The notes beneath the pieces are model-generated. The model worked only from the letters and a program-made list of their open reading frames with translations, made no database searches and was not told the origin of the DNA. This document shows positions 31,665-44,687 of a stretch of 64,000 nucleotides of DNA, in pieces. Each line of letters opens with the position of its first letter. The stretch's first letter is position 1. The DNA comes from Russula earlei. Its lineage: Eukaryota; Basidiomycota; Agaricomycetes; Russulales; Russulaceae. The stretch is taken from NCBI GenBank assembly GCA_025769875.1, contig JAGFNK010000151.1, forward strand, positions 1 to 64,000, written 5' to 3'. The position numbers and the translations under genes were made by a program.

Positions 31665-32087
31665 TCAATCTGTACCTGTTCCTTCCATCAGCTGTCCTTT
31701 CTTCCAGTTGATGGTGGGGTCGAATTCATATAGGAAGGGATATCCCAGGATGACCCGATCCGTTCCTAAATCTGTGAGATAGAACCTTTGCAAGCTCTCC
31801 TTCTCCTTATATCGGATGCAAAGCCAGCAGTAATGGGTGAGTTCCCCTTGCTTATTCTGGGTTCCGTCGACGTTTCGTACTACCATGGGTTCATGTAGTT
31901 CTTGTTTCCCAATCTTCAGTCTTTTCCAAGCTGAGTGATCGATGAAGTTCTCTGTTGCTCCACTGTCCAGTAGAGCAGATTCCTCGGCCGTTGTGTGTGC
32001 AGTGACGAAAGTGAATGGAATATTCATAGCATTCAGTCTTCTAATGTACACTTGCAACACACTATTCTTCCTAAGCCAGGCCGTCAA
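31665..32087 (-). pseudogene. Gypsy aspartic protease
   Basis: The 140-codon frame has the active-site motif LLDSGATENFID and a downstream DRVILGYPFLYEFDPTINW block typical of Ty3/Gypsy proteases. It would release mature Gag and Pol proteins. It directly follows Gag and precedes RT, as expected. Confidence 0.85.
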
Positions 32088-32098
32088 CTTAGGTGTTC

Positions 32099-33992
32099 CT
32101 AAAAACCCTGTTCCATCAGTTCTTCCAACAAGTCCTCCTTCTGTTTGGTGGACATCTTCTTTATGGACGCCGAGGAGGAGCTCTTGTTATAGGTAGGAGG
32201 AGGAGATGTAGATCGCCCGGAGACAGTGCTTTCATTTCCACTGTCCCCTGAGTCGTCCTCCTTCTCTGTTTCCAGAGCTCGAGCTTTCCCTTTGTCCCTT
32301 GAGTTACTTGATTTCTTCTTGACTCTGTCCTTGTCAGGACAGTTCCGACTGATATGTCCTGCTTTCTTGCAGATGAAGCATTTCCCTTCTGCTAGCAGTT
32401 TCTTCTTTTCCTCTGTCAGAGGAGGACGTCGCTTGGTCCTTGCTGCATCAGTGGATACTGAGTCCACTTCCATTGCATTCGGATCTCTTTGGTTTCGCCT
32501 TTTCCCAACCTGTAGGGATTTCATGCGATTTTCTCTGGTGGTCAACGATCCACCTCCAGATCCAATATTGGCTTTCATGAGCTGGTCTCTGGCCTGTTCT
32601 TCCCTAGCAGCATTGATCCATGCTCGTAGATCATTGATGGCAGGTATGTCTCTGACTGGTCGATTGTAGATTCGTCGCACCAGCCAGGTAATTAGGCCAG
32701 CCTTGTAGGCTTCTACTGCTCCTGGTGAATTCTGGTCCCATCCTGCTTTACTGAGCAGAACAAGGAATTTGCTGGTATAGTCATCCAGCGATGCTGCTTT
32801 AGACATGGACAATTGTTGTAGCTCCATGAAAGCGTCTTCAGGCTCTGTGGTGTCTTTGAATTCTCTGAAGAAGTCATCCACAAATTCGGTCCAAAAGAGC
32901 ATGTCAGTTGGATCTAGCTGCACTGGTGCATAAGGAGATGGCGGGTCCCCATTTCTTTTTGCTTCTACCAGGTTTGTTTGATTGACCACCCATTCATGTA
33001 CTTTCTCTCCTTTGATGTAGGTGAGAGCTAGGGCTACTCGCTTCATTGGAATAGTCATGGTCGGGTTGTCGCTGTTGAGCAGATTCCATAGATTGAAATC
33101 CTGGACAAAGTACTTCGTCTTTTTCCTGTCTCCTTTGAAGACTTCAGGAGGGTCTCCTTTTAGAGATCCGTTGCCCCCATGGGGGCCTGGTGCCGGCTGA
33201 GGTGCCAGATTCACCCCTGGTCCTACAGGAGGTGCTGCCGGTGGTCCCCCTGCTGGAGGGCCTCCTCCGGGTGGGCCTCCTCCTGGTACTGGTGGACCTC
33301 CAGGTCCGAAGGGGACTCCTCCACCTCCAGGTGGTCCTCCTGCTCCAGGTGGTACCACCTCCAGGGTTTACTACGATGGTGGGCCCTGCTCTTCCACCTG
33401 CTGTCTGGGTGGCAATGGTGGCTGTCTGCGTTGCTGCAATGGTAGCCATTTCGACTGATTCTTCTGGCTCTTCAACAATTGTTGGTTCAATGGGCGAGAC
33501 GTGTACTGTCTGCTCTAGTCTTTCAGCTAGCTCCAATACTTCTGGTGCTTCTGCTTTCTGATCTGTAGTCAGAGGGTCCGACTGTTCTGTTTCTCCACTT
33601 GATGACTTTTGTATCAATGGAGCTGGGTCGTCTACTACTGGGCTTCTGGGTTCCCAATGAGTAGTATAAGGATCTGTCTTGGTTCCTAAACCTAGGACCT
33701 TATATTCGTCGATGTCTTCATCCTCTCCTGCGTAGGGACGTCCTTTGTGGTAATCAACAAAGTACCACTGATTGTTGAAGTATTCACAAGGAAGGTAGCG
33801 TCCTTTGTATCGGACCTCGTATCTGTTAGGCCCTTCCTGGTCTGCCCAACACCAGATGGCAGTTCCTTTGATTCCTGAGGGTAGATCGTCCCTCTCTCTA
33901 GCTTTGAACCAACCAAATTTGGTTCCTTGCTTTGATTTCTGGTTGAACTTTACGCGTATGCTATGTTCTCCTTCGATTTCCAGTTTGTCCAC
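32099..33992 (-). pseudogene. Gypsy Gag with zinc knuckle, frame-broken
   Basis: The N-terminal frame (33992-33144; the first listed codon is GTG, so the true start lies further upstream) covers a basic region and an acidic linker. The second frame (33358-32099) starts in a Gly/Pro-rich tract, contains a capsid-like region (VFKGDRKKTKYFVQDFNLWN, MLFWTEFVDDFFREFKD), and ends with a CCHC knuckle CFICKKAGHISRNC near 32340-32380. The frames overlap in the repetitive Gly/Pro tract (33144-33358), where slippage probably caused the shift. Confidence 0.8.
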
Positions 33993-34278
33993 TCGCCACT
34001 GCCTTTCCTAGGGAGTCGGGACTTGTCTGCCCTCTTACCACTGTCTATGCCAATGACAGTAGGGGTCTTTACAGAAGTATGCGTGTGTCCAACCGTGCTG
34101 CTCGTCGAGAGTCATGTAGTACACCTTCTTCTTGTCGTGGAGAGGTCTGTATAGATTCTCCCCCTTGACTACTTCAGCGTAGGTTGCTGACCGTATGATG
34201 ACTAGATCCTAGTCTTTAGGCTTCCTGCCTATTTCTGGTTCGCTTTCACAGCGATGTCTGTGATAGAAGCTCAACTTA
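33993..34278 (-). other. Gypsy 5' leader and eroded start of Gag
   Basis: The segment between the 5' LTR and the open Gag frame contains stops in all frames on the minus strand. The primer-binding region next to the LTR reads TAAGTTGAGCTTCTATCAC; no tRNA match was recognised. Confidence 0.4.
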
Positions 34279-34866
34279 TGTTAAGGCTCCAAAGTGCCTT
34301 AAATAAGATCAATGGTTGCATCTATAAACGCGTCCTACCAATGCAGATATGCTTGAGTCAAGCAAGCAATACTCATGGAGGGGAAGGAGTGTTAGATCCT
34401 TCTAGAGTATGACAACAAGATGAGAGGGGCTCTGCAGACGGGGTAGGAGTCAACTGTTTGGGATTGGCAAACTAAGTTGAGCTTAAGGCTCAACTGTTTC
34501 TACTGGAGGCTTTATATAGCCCTACAGGGATAAGGTTCATGCTACTGTAGTACTGGTTGGTGCTATAGAAGCAAAAGGCGGCTCATAGAAGCGAGGTTGC
34601 TTCTATGTAAACAATCTCGGTGCTGGAAGCATTAAGTGCTTCCCCAATCAAGGAATGGACGTACATGGCGGTACAGGAACATCTAGGACAGAAGCAATGC
34701 TACTCATTGCTTCTTCAGTACATCTTCTGAAAGATACGATCAACGCGCTCCGAATGTGATATCAAGGAACATAAACGATCAAGATCTGACGCACGCATAA
34801 TGCAAACAGTGCAGTCCATAGTTCAGGTGGTCCGGCATCTTCCGGACCCCAAACCACTCGGTAACA
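34279..34866 (-). mobile_element. Gypsy 5' LTR
   Basis: On the minus strand it starts TGTTACCGAGTGGTTTGGGG and ends GGAGCCTTAACA. It matches the solo LTR at 17627-18245 along its length. Its outer flank interrupts the inverted family Z LTR that begins at 34867. Confidence 0.88.
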
Positions 34867-36764
34867 ATTGGGGGATGCTTAGTGAGCATGCTCAGTCATG
34901 CTCAGTAAGCTGCTGAGTAAGGGGGGTCTATATGATGAGTAAGGGCCTCTAGAGTCCATGTGTTAACTGTCTAGTGCATGTGCAAAGCATCTGATTCATT
35001 TGCTGTAAGTTAGTTTAGGGCCAGTCTTTCTGAGCCTTGGAGTATTTGACAGTCTTAAGGTGTTCCTTATAAGACCTCTTACAAGGTTCTATTAGGGTCC
35101 TTAGAGTCAACCTGTCATGAACCATTTCCCAGAGAGGGCTCTTGAAGGACCCTTCCCTATGAGAGGAAACCTAGGCTCTATGGTGCCACCCTTTTCACAC
35201 AGCCAAAAGGGCTGACTAGAGGTGTCCACAATATCATGTGCACATTGTGAATTGATTCTAGGCACAATTGACATATGGCAAGCCCTACTTAGTGGCAACC
35301 TATCTAGCAGTAAAAGACAACACTAAGGACTCTCTAAGGACCCTTTAAGATGACCCTGAAGTCCTTACATTGGACACTGATGAAGATCCTACTATTGACC
35401 CTAGAACATGTTATTAGACTAACTCTAATAACCTTAGAACAAACTATAAGACAACACTAGGGACCCTAATAGAACCTTATTAAGGGCCTTATAAGAAACC
35501 CCTCCTTACTATCAAATACTTTAAGTCTCCAAAATACCAGCCCTAAACTAACTAACAGTAAATGAATCAGATGCTTGGCATGTGCACTAGGCAGTGAACA
35601 CATGGACATTACAGGCCCTTACTCATCATCTAGGGCCTCCTTACTCAGCAGCTTATGGAGCATGACTAAGCATGGTCACTAAGCATTCCCCAATGTCTTA
35701 CTCATCTCTTATTGTGCTTGATTGTCATGAACCATTTCCCAGAGAGAGCCCTTGAAGGACCCTTCCTTATCAGAGGAAACCCAGCCTCTATGATGCCACC
35801 CTGTTCACACAAGCAAAAGGGGTGAGTAGAGGTGTCCACAATATTGCATGCACATTGTTGCATGATCAATTCTAGGCACAATTGACATACAGCAAGCCCT
35901 ACTTAGTGGCAACCCTTCTAACAATATAAGACAGTATTATAGGCTCTCTAAAGACCCTTTAGGATGACCTCAAGTGCTCTACAATAGATGCTAATGAAGA
36001 TACTATAGGCCCCATAATGCATTATTAGACTAACTCTAATAACCTTAGAACAAACTATAAGGCAATACTAAGGACCTTAATAGAGGTATTAGGGTCAACT
36101 CTAAGGACCCTAATAGAACTATATAAGGGGCCTTATAGACAACTCTATTCCACAGACAAACCCACAAGTCCTCAGATGACCAGCCCTCAACTAACTAACA
36201 GTAAATGAATCAGGTCTTTTGCATGTGTATTAAGCAGTGAACATGTGGACATTATGGGACTCTTACTCATCAATATGAGCCTTCTTCCTCAGCAGCTTAC
36301 TGAGCATGACTGAGTATGCTCACTAAGTGTGCTCCAACTTCTTACTCATCTGTCAATTGTGCTTGATAACAAGGTTATGACTTGTTCCCTATTTAGCAGT
36401 TCCCTTGTAGTATATAAGCACTCAATAAAGTAGCGGACAGTCTTCAGACTGTCCTTTTGATTTGCAGCACTCTATTACCAAGGGTACTCCTTTTAGGACT
36501 GCCCTATCTTGTTGAAGCTAAAGGAAGCTTTGCTCAGTCTTGTGTGTGAAAGACTGTATTAGTTAGTGATCTAACCTAAAGGAAGCTTTGCTATGTACAG
36601 TATTAGTTCTTGAAAAGAAGTAAGAGAGTGTGGTACTGACCTCAGTCTTGTGTGTGAAAGACTGAGGGAAAAAACGAACGACAACTAATTCGAATATTTA
36701 CACGTATGGTCCGGCTTTGTCCATACACATGCCACCAGGGTGGCTGCACGTCCAACACGCCCCC

Positions 36765-39700
36765 TCAGCCCTGGTGGTGTGTGTTCACTCCCATTTCCTT
36801 CGTGAAACGCTCATGTTTCTCCCTGCTGAGTCCCTTCGTCAAGACATCAGCAACTTGATCCTCAGGTTGGGGTGTATGCAAGATCGATCTCTCGTGCGTT
36901 GACCTTTTGGTGCAGGAAGTGGTGTCGCACCTCAATGTGCTTGGTGCGATCATGAAACTCTGGGTTCTTGGCAATGGCCATGGCAGATTGGTTATCAACA
37001 TGGAGAGTGGTGGGGAGATGGAGGTTTTGTCCCAGTTCAGGTGAGTAGCCTGTCTCAGCCATATGGCTTCCTTCACTGCATGCGCAGCCGCAATATACTC
37101 CGCCTCCGTGCTCGAGAGAGCCACTGACATTTGTTTCTTAGAACTCCAGCTTATGGCCCCTTCTGCCAACATGAAGACAAATCCCGAGGTCGACTTCCTA
37201 TCATTCACATCGCTGGCCCAGTCCGTGTCGACATATCCAGTCAAGGTCGACTGAGTGTTGTGTCTGTGTTGGAAAACAAGGCAGTGATCAGCTCATTCCC
37301 CGGATATACCGGATCGCGTGTTCAAGTGCGCGATGGTGCTCATTTCCTGGGCAAGAGGCGTGCCTGTCCAAGTGCGGCGACAGTGTACGCGAGGTCAGGT
37401 CAGTGTTCCCAGCATGAGGTACATTATTGCACCGACCACACGTTGATAGGACTTGACGTCCACCTCGGGTGAGTGCACCTTTAATAGATGTTCGTTTGCA
37501 AGTGTTGGGGTGCTGATGGGTTTGACGTTTGCTTTCCCAAAGCGCTCCAGCATTTCCTCAACATATTTCTCTTGGGAGAGTGCGATCCAGCCTTCCTGGC
37601 GATCGCGCGTGACATGGATGCCTAGGATCCAGGTAATGTTACCTAGGTCCGTCATCTCATAGTGTTTTTTTAGTTCCTTTTTGTCTGACTCGATTGCAGT
37701 TAGGCTTTCAGATGCCATAGTAATGTCGTCGACATAGAGAGCTATAAATGATAAGTTCCCTGGGGTTTCTCGGATGAAGACCGTGTGATCCGCGTCCATG
37801 TGGGTGTACCCCATGTGGGTGAGTGTCACTCTGATATTCTCATACCAGACATGTCCTCCTTGCTTGGTGCCATATATGGCCTTTAGCAAACGGAGTGCCA
37901 TGCCGTTGGGTACATGGAATCCAGGGGGTGGTTCCATGTATATTTCGTCTTTCAGTTCACCATTTAGATAGGCTGATTTGACATCCATCTGGTGAACCTC
38001 CAGATCGTTTTCTGCGGCAATGGCAAGGATCGCGTGCAAGGACGCCATTTTGGCTACAGGCGCAAACATCTCGTCGAAGTCAATGCCTTCGATTTGAGTG
38101 AAGCCCTGTGTGACGAGGCGAGCTTTATATTTTAGTATGTTTCCTGTCTGGGCCTCGTTTAATTGTGAAAACCCATTTACTGCCCACTACTTTTCGATTT
38201 TTTGGGCGCGGGACGATTTCGAAGACACCCATATTTTCGAAGGTGCAGTCTTTCATCTTCGCACGCAGAGTTCCCATTCCGCCGCAGTCGGCACTGGGAC
38301 ATGGCTTCAGCGTATGATTTCGGGTCTGTGGCCATGTCGGTATGGGCCAAGTTTCCTTGTTCATTTCGTCGCTTTCGCTGTCCATAAGTTGTGGTACTGA
38401 ATTTAGGGTCATCAGTCGCGTGTGGGCGCAGTGCATGATACGGGTGGATCGCCTGATGGCAGGTTGTGGGGGCTCGTGCTCCTCAGCACCCTGCAGTTCG
38501 GTGTCGGAGACCAGTTCCGCGTCTCGCGCCCCCTCCAGGATCACTATCGTCTCCCTCAATATCGTCAACGCTTTTGTCTGCGTCGTCGTGTTCGAGAGTG
38601 ACACACTCAATGTGTGGTGTGGGGCCCCCTTCATCGAATACGACATCGCGGGACTCCAGGATGCGATGGGTAGGGCGGTGGACTAATTTATAGGCCTTCC
38701 TTTGGTGCGCATATCCGTGGAATGTACACACCAGTGACCTAGCCTCAAGTTTGGTGCATTTGTCCTTAGGGATGTGGACGAAGGCTTGTGCTGCCGAAAA
38801 TGCGGAGTCGGGAGACATTCAGTTTGTTCCTGCTCCATGCCTCTTCTGGGGTCATGTTGTCGAGTGCGCGAGTTGGCGTGACATTGTGAATGAGGGCCAG
38901 CATATTCAAGCGCGTCGATCCAGAACGACTCTGGAAGGTCGGCATCGATAAGCATTGCCCGGACCTTATCAAGTAGGGTCCGGTTCATGCGTTCTGCAAC
39001 GCCGTTGTGTTCCGGTGTGTCTGGGGTGGTGAGTTCTAGCTGAATGCCTTTCTGGGTTAGGTATGATTGAGATTCCCCTCCAGTATATTCGCCCCCTCCA
39101 GTCCGAGCGAAAGGATCTTTAGGTGTCGCCCGGTTTCGACTTCTGCACACGCAGTGAATGCCTGGAGGTGTGCTAGAGCATCGGACTTGTACTTCAGTCC
39201 TCCAACAAACACTTTCCTAGACATATCATCTGTCCAAGTGATGAAGTATTCAAAACCTTGGCGAGTTTGAGTGGGCATCTTTCTGCAGATGTCCTGAGAA
39301 GACGCGGCCAAGCACAACATCGGCACGTGTGCTGGTCATCTTCAAGATTTCATCCCGGGTTTGCTTCCCTTTGAGGCAAGGGATACATTTCCCAGTGGTG
39401 AGTCCTTTGCCCACAATCTCCATTCCTTTCACCATGCCCTTTTTTAGCATTCGGTTTATCGTGTTAGGGTCTAAGTGACCGAGACTGACTGGTGCCAAAG
39501 GTCCAGTGAGGCCTTGGAGGAGGTAGTGCGAGCGGTGAGGGCGAACTTGTGTGGTTGTTCGCCTTCCGCGGGGAAACAGTCCAGCATGGCTATGCGCACG
39601 GACTCGGATTTGGGGGATTTAATGGACATGACATACAATGTGCCATGTAAGGACCCCTCGCAGACTAGTTGGTTTTGGTCATAAATACCACATGTTTGCC

Positions 39701-41011
39701 CTTCGAAACAGACTTGCGCTCCACTGCCGTGCTAGGTGTGAAACTGAGAGCAGGTTTCCGTTTAAGTCCAGTACGTGCAGGACGTCTCGGAACAATGCCA
39801 TGGTCCACACGTCGTTGGCACGCATTTGGACTTTGACCTGGCCGACTCCAATTGCTGGGGATGGAGCTGTTGTCCCCAAGAATGACTTGTATGGGGTGTG
39901 AAAGCACAGTGTATTGACTGAACCATTCACGGTGTGAGGTCATGATGCGCGATGCCCCAGAGTCTATGATCCAGTCATTTGAGAAATTAGCTTCCTAGGA
40001 GGTCCTGGGTCTTAAGCGCGAGGATGGTGGTTGGTTCATAGTCACCCCCTGATGCATGGTATAAACGGATAGCGTTGTCATGAACAGGGAGCATTGGCAA
40101 TCGCAGCACTAGTGATTTGTGTTGGTTGGGACCTCGGTGTCCCGGGTGCACTATTGTTAACAGGTCGCGATTTTTGCCTTTTCATTTGGCTTCCCATGGA
40201 GTTTCCAACATTCCATTATTTCATGTCCTTTTAGTTTGCAATGTGTGCACTTTTTCTTGTCCTTGTCTTTTTTCTTTTCCTTTCCCTTTCCTTTATTTGA
40301 CGCTTTGGCAAAGTACAGTGCGGTAGTATCGCCCAACTCGCGGATCGTGTCCCGCTCGTTGATAAGGATTTGACTTGATATGTATGTAGTGTTTAACTTG
40401 TTGAGAGGGGTAGAACAAAGGATCTTCTTAGAGGTGTGCATTGTCTTCAGGAGTGCTAAGATCATCATGAAGGCCAGGACTTTCGGATTTATTGGGAATC
40501 CTGATTGTCGCAAGCATTTGCACGGTTAGTACTTTGTGCACGAGTTGGGGAGCCATTGGTTCTGTGTCCATTAATGGTTTTAGGAACAGGTCACCCAATA
40601 GTTGGGTGGCCTGATGCTCGCCCGTTCCTTGGAAGCGTTCAGCGAGAATGTCCCAGCATTCTTTAGAGTTCACCGTTCCAAGTATTATGGTGAGGGCTGT
40701 GCCCATCGGACTGTCATGAAGATTTGGGCGCAGGCGTTGCAATCCCTGGACGTCCAATCTGCGGCGCCAATGGGGTCTACATTTTCATCTGGTTTGTTTT
40801 CAGTTCCTTTTACTATATCCAACAGTCCCGTAGCTAGGAAGATAGCTTCCATAACTCCTTTCCATTGAGCATACTCGACTTCGCCATCTTCAAGGGTAGG
40901 CGCGTCGGGTCGTTGAATTCTGCCCCTTCCATTTCTTCCCGCGGCTCCCACTGTGGGGGCACTTGTGCCTTTTATGGTTGAAGGCTGTGCGACTGACGGT
41001 GAGGTACTCAT
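36765..41011 (-). pseudogene. Copia B gag-pol, many frame breaks
   Basis: Gag starts at an ATG at 41011 (MSTSPSVAQPSTIKGTSAP) and carries a CCHC knuckle CTHCKLKGHEIMECWKLH near 40190-40250. A protease-like region with EWFSQYTVLSH lies at 39943-39665. The integrase region follows: a zinc-binding part with GKCIPCLKGKQTRDE (39498-39250) and core pieces with TPDTPEHNGVAERMNRTLLD (39150-38683). RT (38069-37395) has VHQMDVKSAYLNGELKDEIY and the catalytic LYVDDITMAS. RNase H (37244-36765) has YVDTDWASDVNDRKSTSGF, SSTEAEYIAAA and, in another frame, DNQSA. It ends near ADVLTKGLSREKHERF. More than ten frame changes make it non-functional despite young LTRs. Confidence 0.9.
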
Positions 41012-41068
41012 TCTGCTTTGTTATGGGAGAAGATAGCTTTATTTGGGATGTTGATGTAATTAGTAGCT

Positions 41069-41084
41069 GTCAGGTCTCATAATC
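41069..41084 (-). promoter_or_regulatory. Copia B primer-binding site, tRNA-Met(elongator) anticodon-arm type
   Basis: The plus strand here reads GTCAGGTCTCATAATC, directly abutting the 5' LTR. The anticodon arm of eukaryotic elongator tRNA-Met reads GTCAGTCTCATAATC (from general knowledge), so the element RNA would pair with an internal tRNA segment, not its 3' end. One extra G interrupts the match. Confidence 0.6.
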
Positions 41085-41662
41085 TGTTGAAGCTAAAGGA
41101 AGCTTTGCTCAGTCTTGTGTGTGAAAGACTGTATTAGTTAGTGATCTATGTTGAAAATAGACTGCAGTATGTGTGATTAGATAGCAGCAGATGATAAGAT
41201 CGCAGGCAGATCTATCAGACAATAGTTCAGTTTGGTTGACACAAAACTAATATAAATAATGTACCTATCAGACAATAGCTACAACGCGTCGTTAGTACTG
41301 TGAGATAAGATGTCATAGTGTAAATACTCACTTCAGTTTGGTTGACACAAAACTGAAGTGATCTACATACTTTGTGGCGTTCTTAAGTACCTGAGACCGC
41401 CACTAGATGCAGTACAGTTAACTACTATCACGGATCACTAAGTAAGTCCGAGGATCAGTTGTAAGTAGCTACCGATTGTCCTAAATCACTCTATCAGTGT
41501 AACTAACACGTGCTGCAGCGTATGAGCTGAGCTGGTGATGCCCGGTCCGGGTGATCCGACACATCAACACATCCGAGTTGTGATCACATCACAACACACC
41601 TGAGACTCTGGGCAGTGCAGATCTCAACATCCCCCCATGATTAAGACAGTCGGTAGATTAGA

Positions 41663-44600
41663 TCAATTAAGACCCAACCCATTGACGAAGGTCCGGAGCA
41701 GCACATGAGTATGTGGCTTGGTGAGACCATCTGCAAGCATCTCTCCTGTGGGAGTACGGATAAGTATGATCAGTCCGTCCTCAATGTATTGGCGGATGGC
41801 GTGATGCTTGATAGGGATATGCTTCGACCGTCTTCCAGTGACTGGGTTGAGCGCGAGGTCAACGGCGCCTTTGTTATCACCATGAAGCAGGAATCGGATC
41901 AGAGATCTGATAGCCAATCTCGGAGAAGAAGCTCCGATACCACGCGGCTTGATTAGCTGCAGTCGGCTAAGGCCATATATTCGGCTTGAGTGGTACTTTG
42001 GGCAACAGTCTTCTGTTTGCGTGAGGTCCAGGAGATTGCAGCGCTGGAAAGTAGGAAGACATAGCCCGAGGTGGAACAGTAGTCATCTGCATTGTCTCCA
42101 AGGCTAGAGTCAGAGTACCCATGTAATCCGGTATCGCGTGCGCCATCATAACGCAGCTTTAGATCTGAAGTGCTGTTAAGATAAGATAGTACGTATTTGG
42201 CAAGGCGTAGATGATGCGATGAGGGATTGGATGAGTATTGGGCAAGTCGAGAGACTGCAAATGATATATCTGGTCGTGTCCTGATCTGCACATAGAGAAG
42301 GCTGCCAATGATGCGTTGAAAATGCTTTATTTCATCAGGCGTTGCCTCCCCAGAGTGCTTGACCAAGTGGACATCTGCCCCTGGAGGGCAGCGGAGTGCG
42401 GACCGGATTGGAATCCGCCATCCCGAAGCGATTGACAATCTCCAAGATGTACCTAGATTGATCAATGTCTAGTCGCTTAGCCGAGCGATCACACGTGACA
42501 CAAATCCCAAGATAGGAGTCGATCTCGCCTAGATCAGTCATTTCATAGCACGCAGACAATGAATTCTTAATGTCTGCAATCAGTGGGAGTGAATCGCCTA
42601 AGATGGTGACATCATCGACATAGAGGATAATGATTATGGTTCCCCCCGCATCTTGGTGATGATAAACCCCAGCATCTGAGTGCGTGCGTGTGAAGCCGAG
42701 CCCAGTGAGAACTCCATGAAACTGTAAGTTCCATGCGCGCGAGGCTTGTTTGAGGCCGTAGAGAGCCTTCTTTAACTGACAGACTTTGTCTTTTTGTTCC
42801 GGAGTGATGAAACCTTGTGGTTGCTCCATGTAGATCTCTTCCTCCAGTGTGCCATTAAGGAACGCCGACTTGATGTCCATTTGATGGATCTCCCAATCCT
42901 CTAGCGCAGCCAATGCTAGGAGTAGTCTCAAAGACTCAAATCTGGCAACTGGTGAGAAAGTTTCATCATAATCAATCCCCTCCACTTGGGTGAACCCCTT
43001 TGCGACTAAACGCGCACAAAATCTACCATCAGATTTGCGTGCAAACACCCATCGAGATTGCACGGCCTTGCGGCCTGGCGGCAGATCTACAAGCTCCCAG
43101 GTACCATTCTTAGTGAGTGCATCAATTTCATATTGACACACGGTTCTCCATTGATCGGCGGAGTCCGAGGACATCGCTTCCCGAAATGTAGCTGGAGTGA
43201 TCGCCTCTGCCATCGCTAATAGTGCTGTATGCGATAGGCGCCCCCCCACATTTGCGTTAGAAGTGAGAAATCTAGGATTAGAACGCGGGTTAGGGCGAAG
43301 ACGCCTAGGTGAGGGCAGATGCGGTGGACCAAAGGATGGTCCCGGCAATGCTGAGTGAGGCTGGCGCAAGCGGACTTGGCGCACAGGCTGAACACGGCGT
43401 GGCGGAGTATGTGGAAAGGGCTGAGTGGGAGGGGTAAGGTAAAGTGAATTAGGTGTATTGGGATCTAGTGGGGTTTCCGGAGGTGCAGGACTAAGTCCGC
43501 AGCCATCCGGTTCATGCAGAAGTGGGGCAGTGAAAGAAACCGGTCCTGTGAAGACCAAGGGTTGTGCAGGAGGAGTGTCAGTAAGGTCTCCCCTAGCAGG
43601 CAGTATGCACTCATCGAAAGTGACATCGCGCGATAAGAACAGCTTTCAGGTGGATTGATTCCAGAGTCGGTAACCCTTAGATCCAGACTTGTACCCAACA
43701 AAAATCATCTCGACCGATCTCGGATCGAGCTTCTTTCATTTGTTAGCAGGCGTGTGTACATATGCCTTACATCCAAAGACGCGGAAATAGGAAACGTCCG
43801 GAACTTGTCCATGCGTCCAGACTGAGTGAGGTGTGTTCCACCGGAGAATGCGTGTAGGAGTGCGATTGTAGATATGGACTGCTGCATCAGTAGCAAGCTC
43901 CCAGAAACCCAGAGTAAGACCAGCGCCGTGTAGCATAGCACGCATCTTGTCTTCGAGGGTCCGGTTCCATCTCTCTGCTATGCCATTCTGCTGTGGTGAC
44001 CCTGGCATTGTCAATCTATGCTCAATTCCCTTTTGATCTAAGACCGATCTGAGGGTACCGGACAAGTACTCCCCTCCGCGATCCGAGTGTAGTGCTTTGA
44101 TCTTATCGTTGGTCTGGTTTTCTGACCACACTGAGATATTTTTTGAACGCATCAGCACACTGATCTTTACTTTTGAGGAAGTACACTACCCCATAACGGG
44201 AGTAGTCGTCGATAAATGTTGCCCAATAAGTTGCACCTCGGATCGACCGGGTCTGCATCGGACCGGCTAAGTCAGTATGCACGATCTGTAGACGCCGATC
44301 TGATCGCTTAGGCGAAGCCAGGAAAGGAAGTCGCAGTCTGTTTGCCTGAGTTCACACCCAGGGCAAGGTGACTGATCGCTGATCCACTGAACTAAGCGAG
44401 ATTCCCTTGACGGAATGAGCATATTTGATTAGCGCGCGTGAGGACATATGTCCCATGCTGCTGATGCCAGATGTTAAGCAGGTAGCACCCCCACCTGCAG
44501 CGTGTAGGGCTGGAGATGAAAAGTCAATATAGAATAGGTTATTCTCCAGGTATCCTTGCGTGACTTTCCTGATCTTTGTAGTAGATTTGGCATGCGTTCT

Positions 44601-44687
44601 GAGTAAAAGTGATATGTCCCCCCCAGTCGGAGCAACAGCACTGACTGAGAAGTAGCTGCGCGTCGGCTTCTGGAACATGCATGACAT
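41663..44687 (-). pseudogene. Copia C pol: integrase, reverse transcriptase, RNase H
   Basis: Integrase core (44158-43736): ALHSDRGGEYLSGTLRS, SPQQNGIAERWNRTLEDK. RT (43558-42335, 407 codons, the longest intact piece): QSRWVFARKSDGRFCARLVA, QMDIKSAFLNGTLEEEIYME, LKKALYGLKQASRAW and catalytic ILYVDDVTIL. RNase H follows in shifted frames: GYSDSSLGDNADDYCSTSGY, TTQAEYMALADC (42465-41953) and LLHGDNKGAVDLALNPVTGR (41917-41663). The zinc-binding segment of integrase (44687-44352) is in another frame. At least four shifts or stops inactivate it. Confidence 0.9.

Larger units (their letters stand above)
27562..34866 (-). mobile_element. Ty3/Gypsy chromovirus, 5' LTR present, 3' LTR missing
   Basis: The element reads right to left: 5' LTR (34279-34866), leader, Gag with a zinc knuckle, protease, reverse transcriptase, RNase H, integrase, chromodomain. 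The domain order PR-RT-RH-IN-chromodomain defines a chromovirus. Frames are repeatedly broken, so this copy is dead. The 3' LTR that should lie left of about 27566 is absent, and Plavaka coding sequence starts there instead. A solo LTR of the same family is at 17627-18245. Confidence 0.92.
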
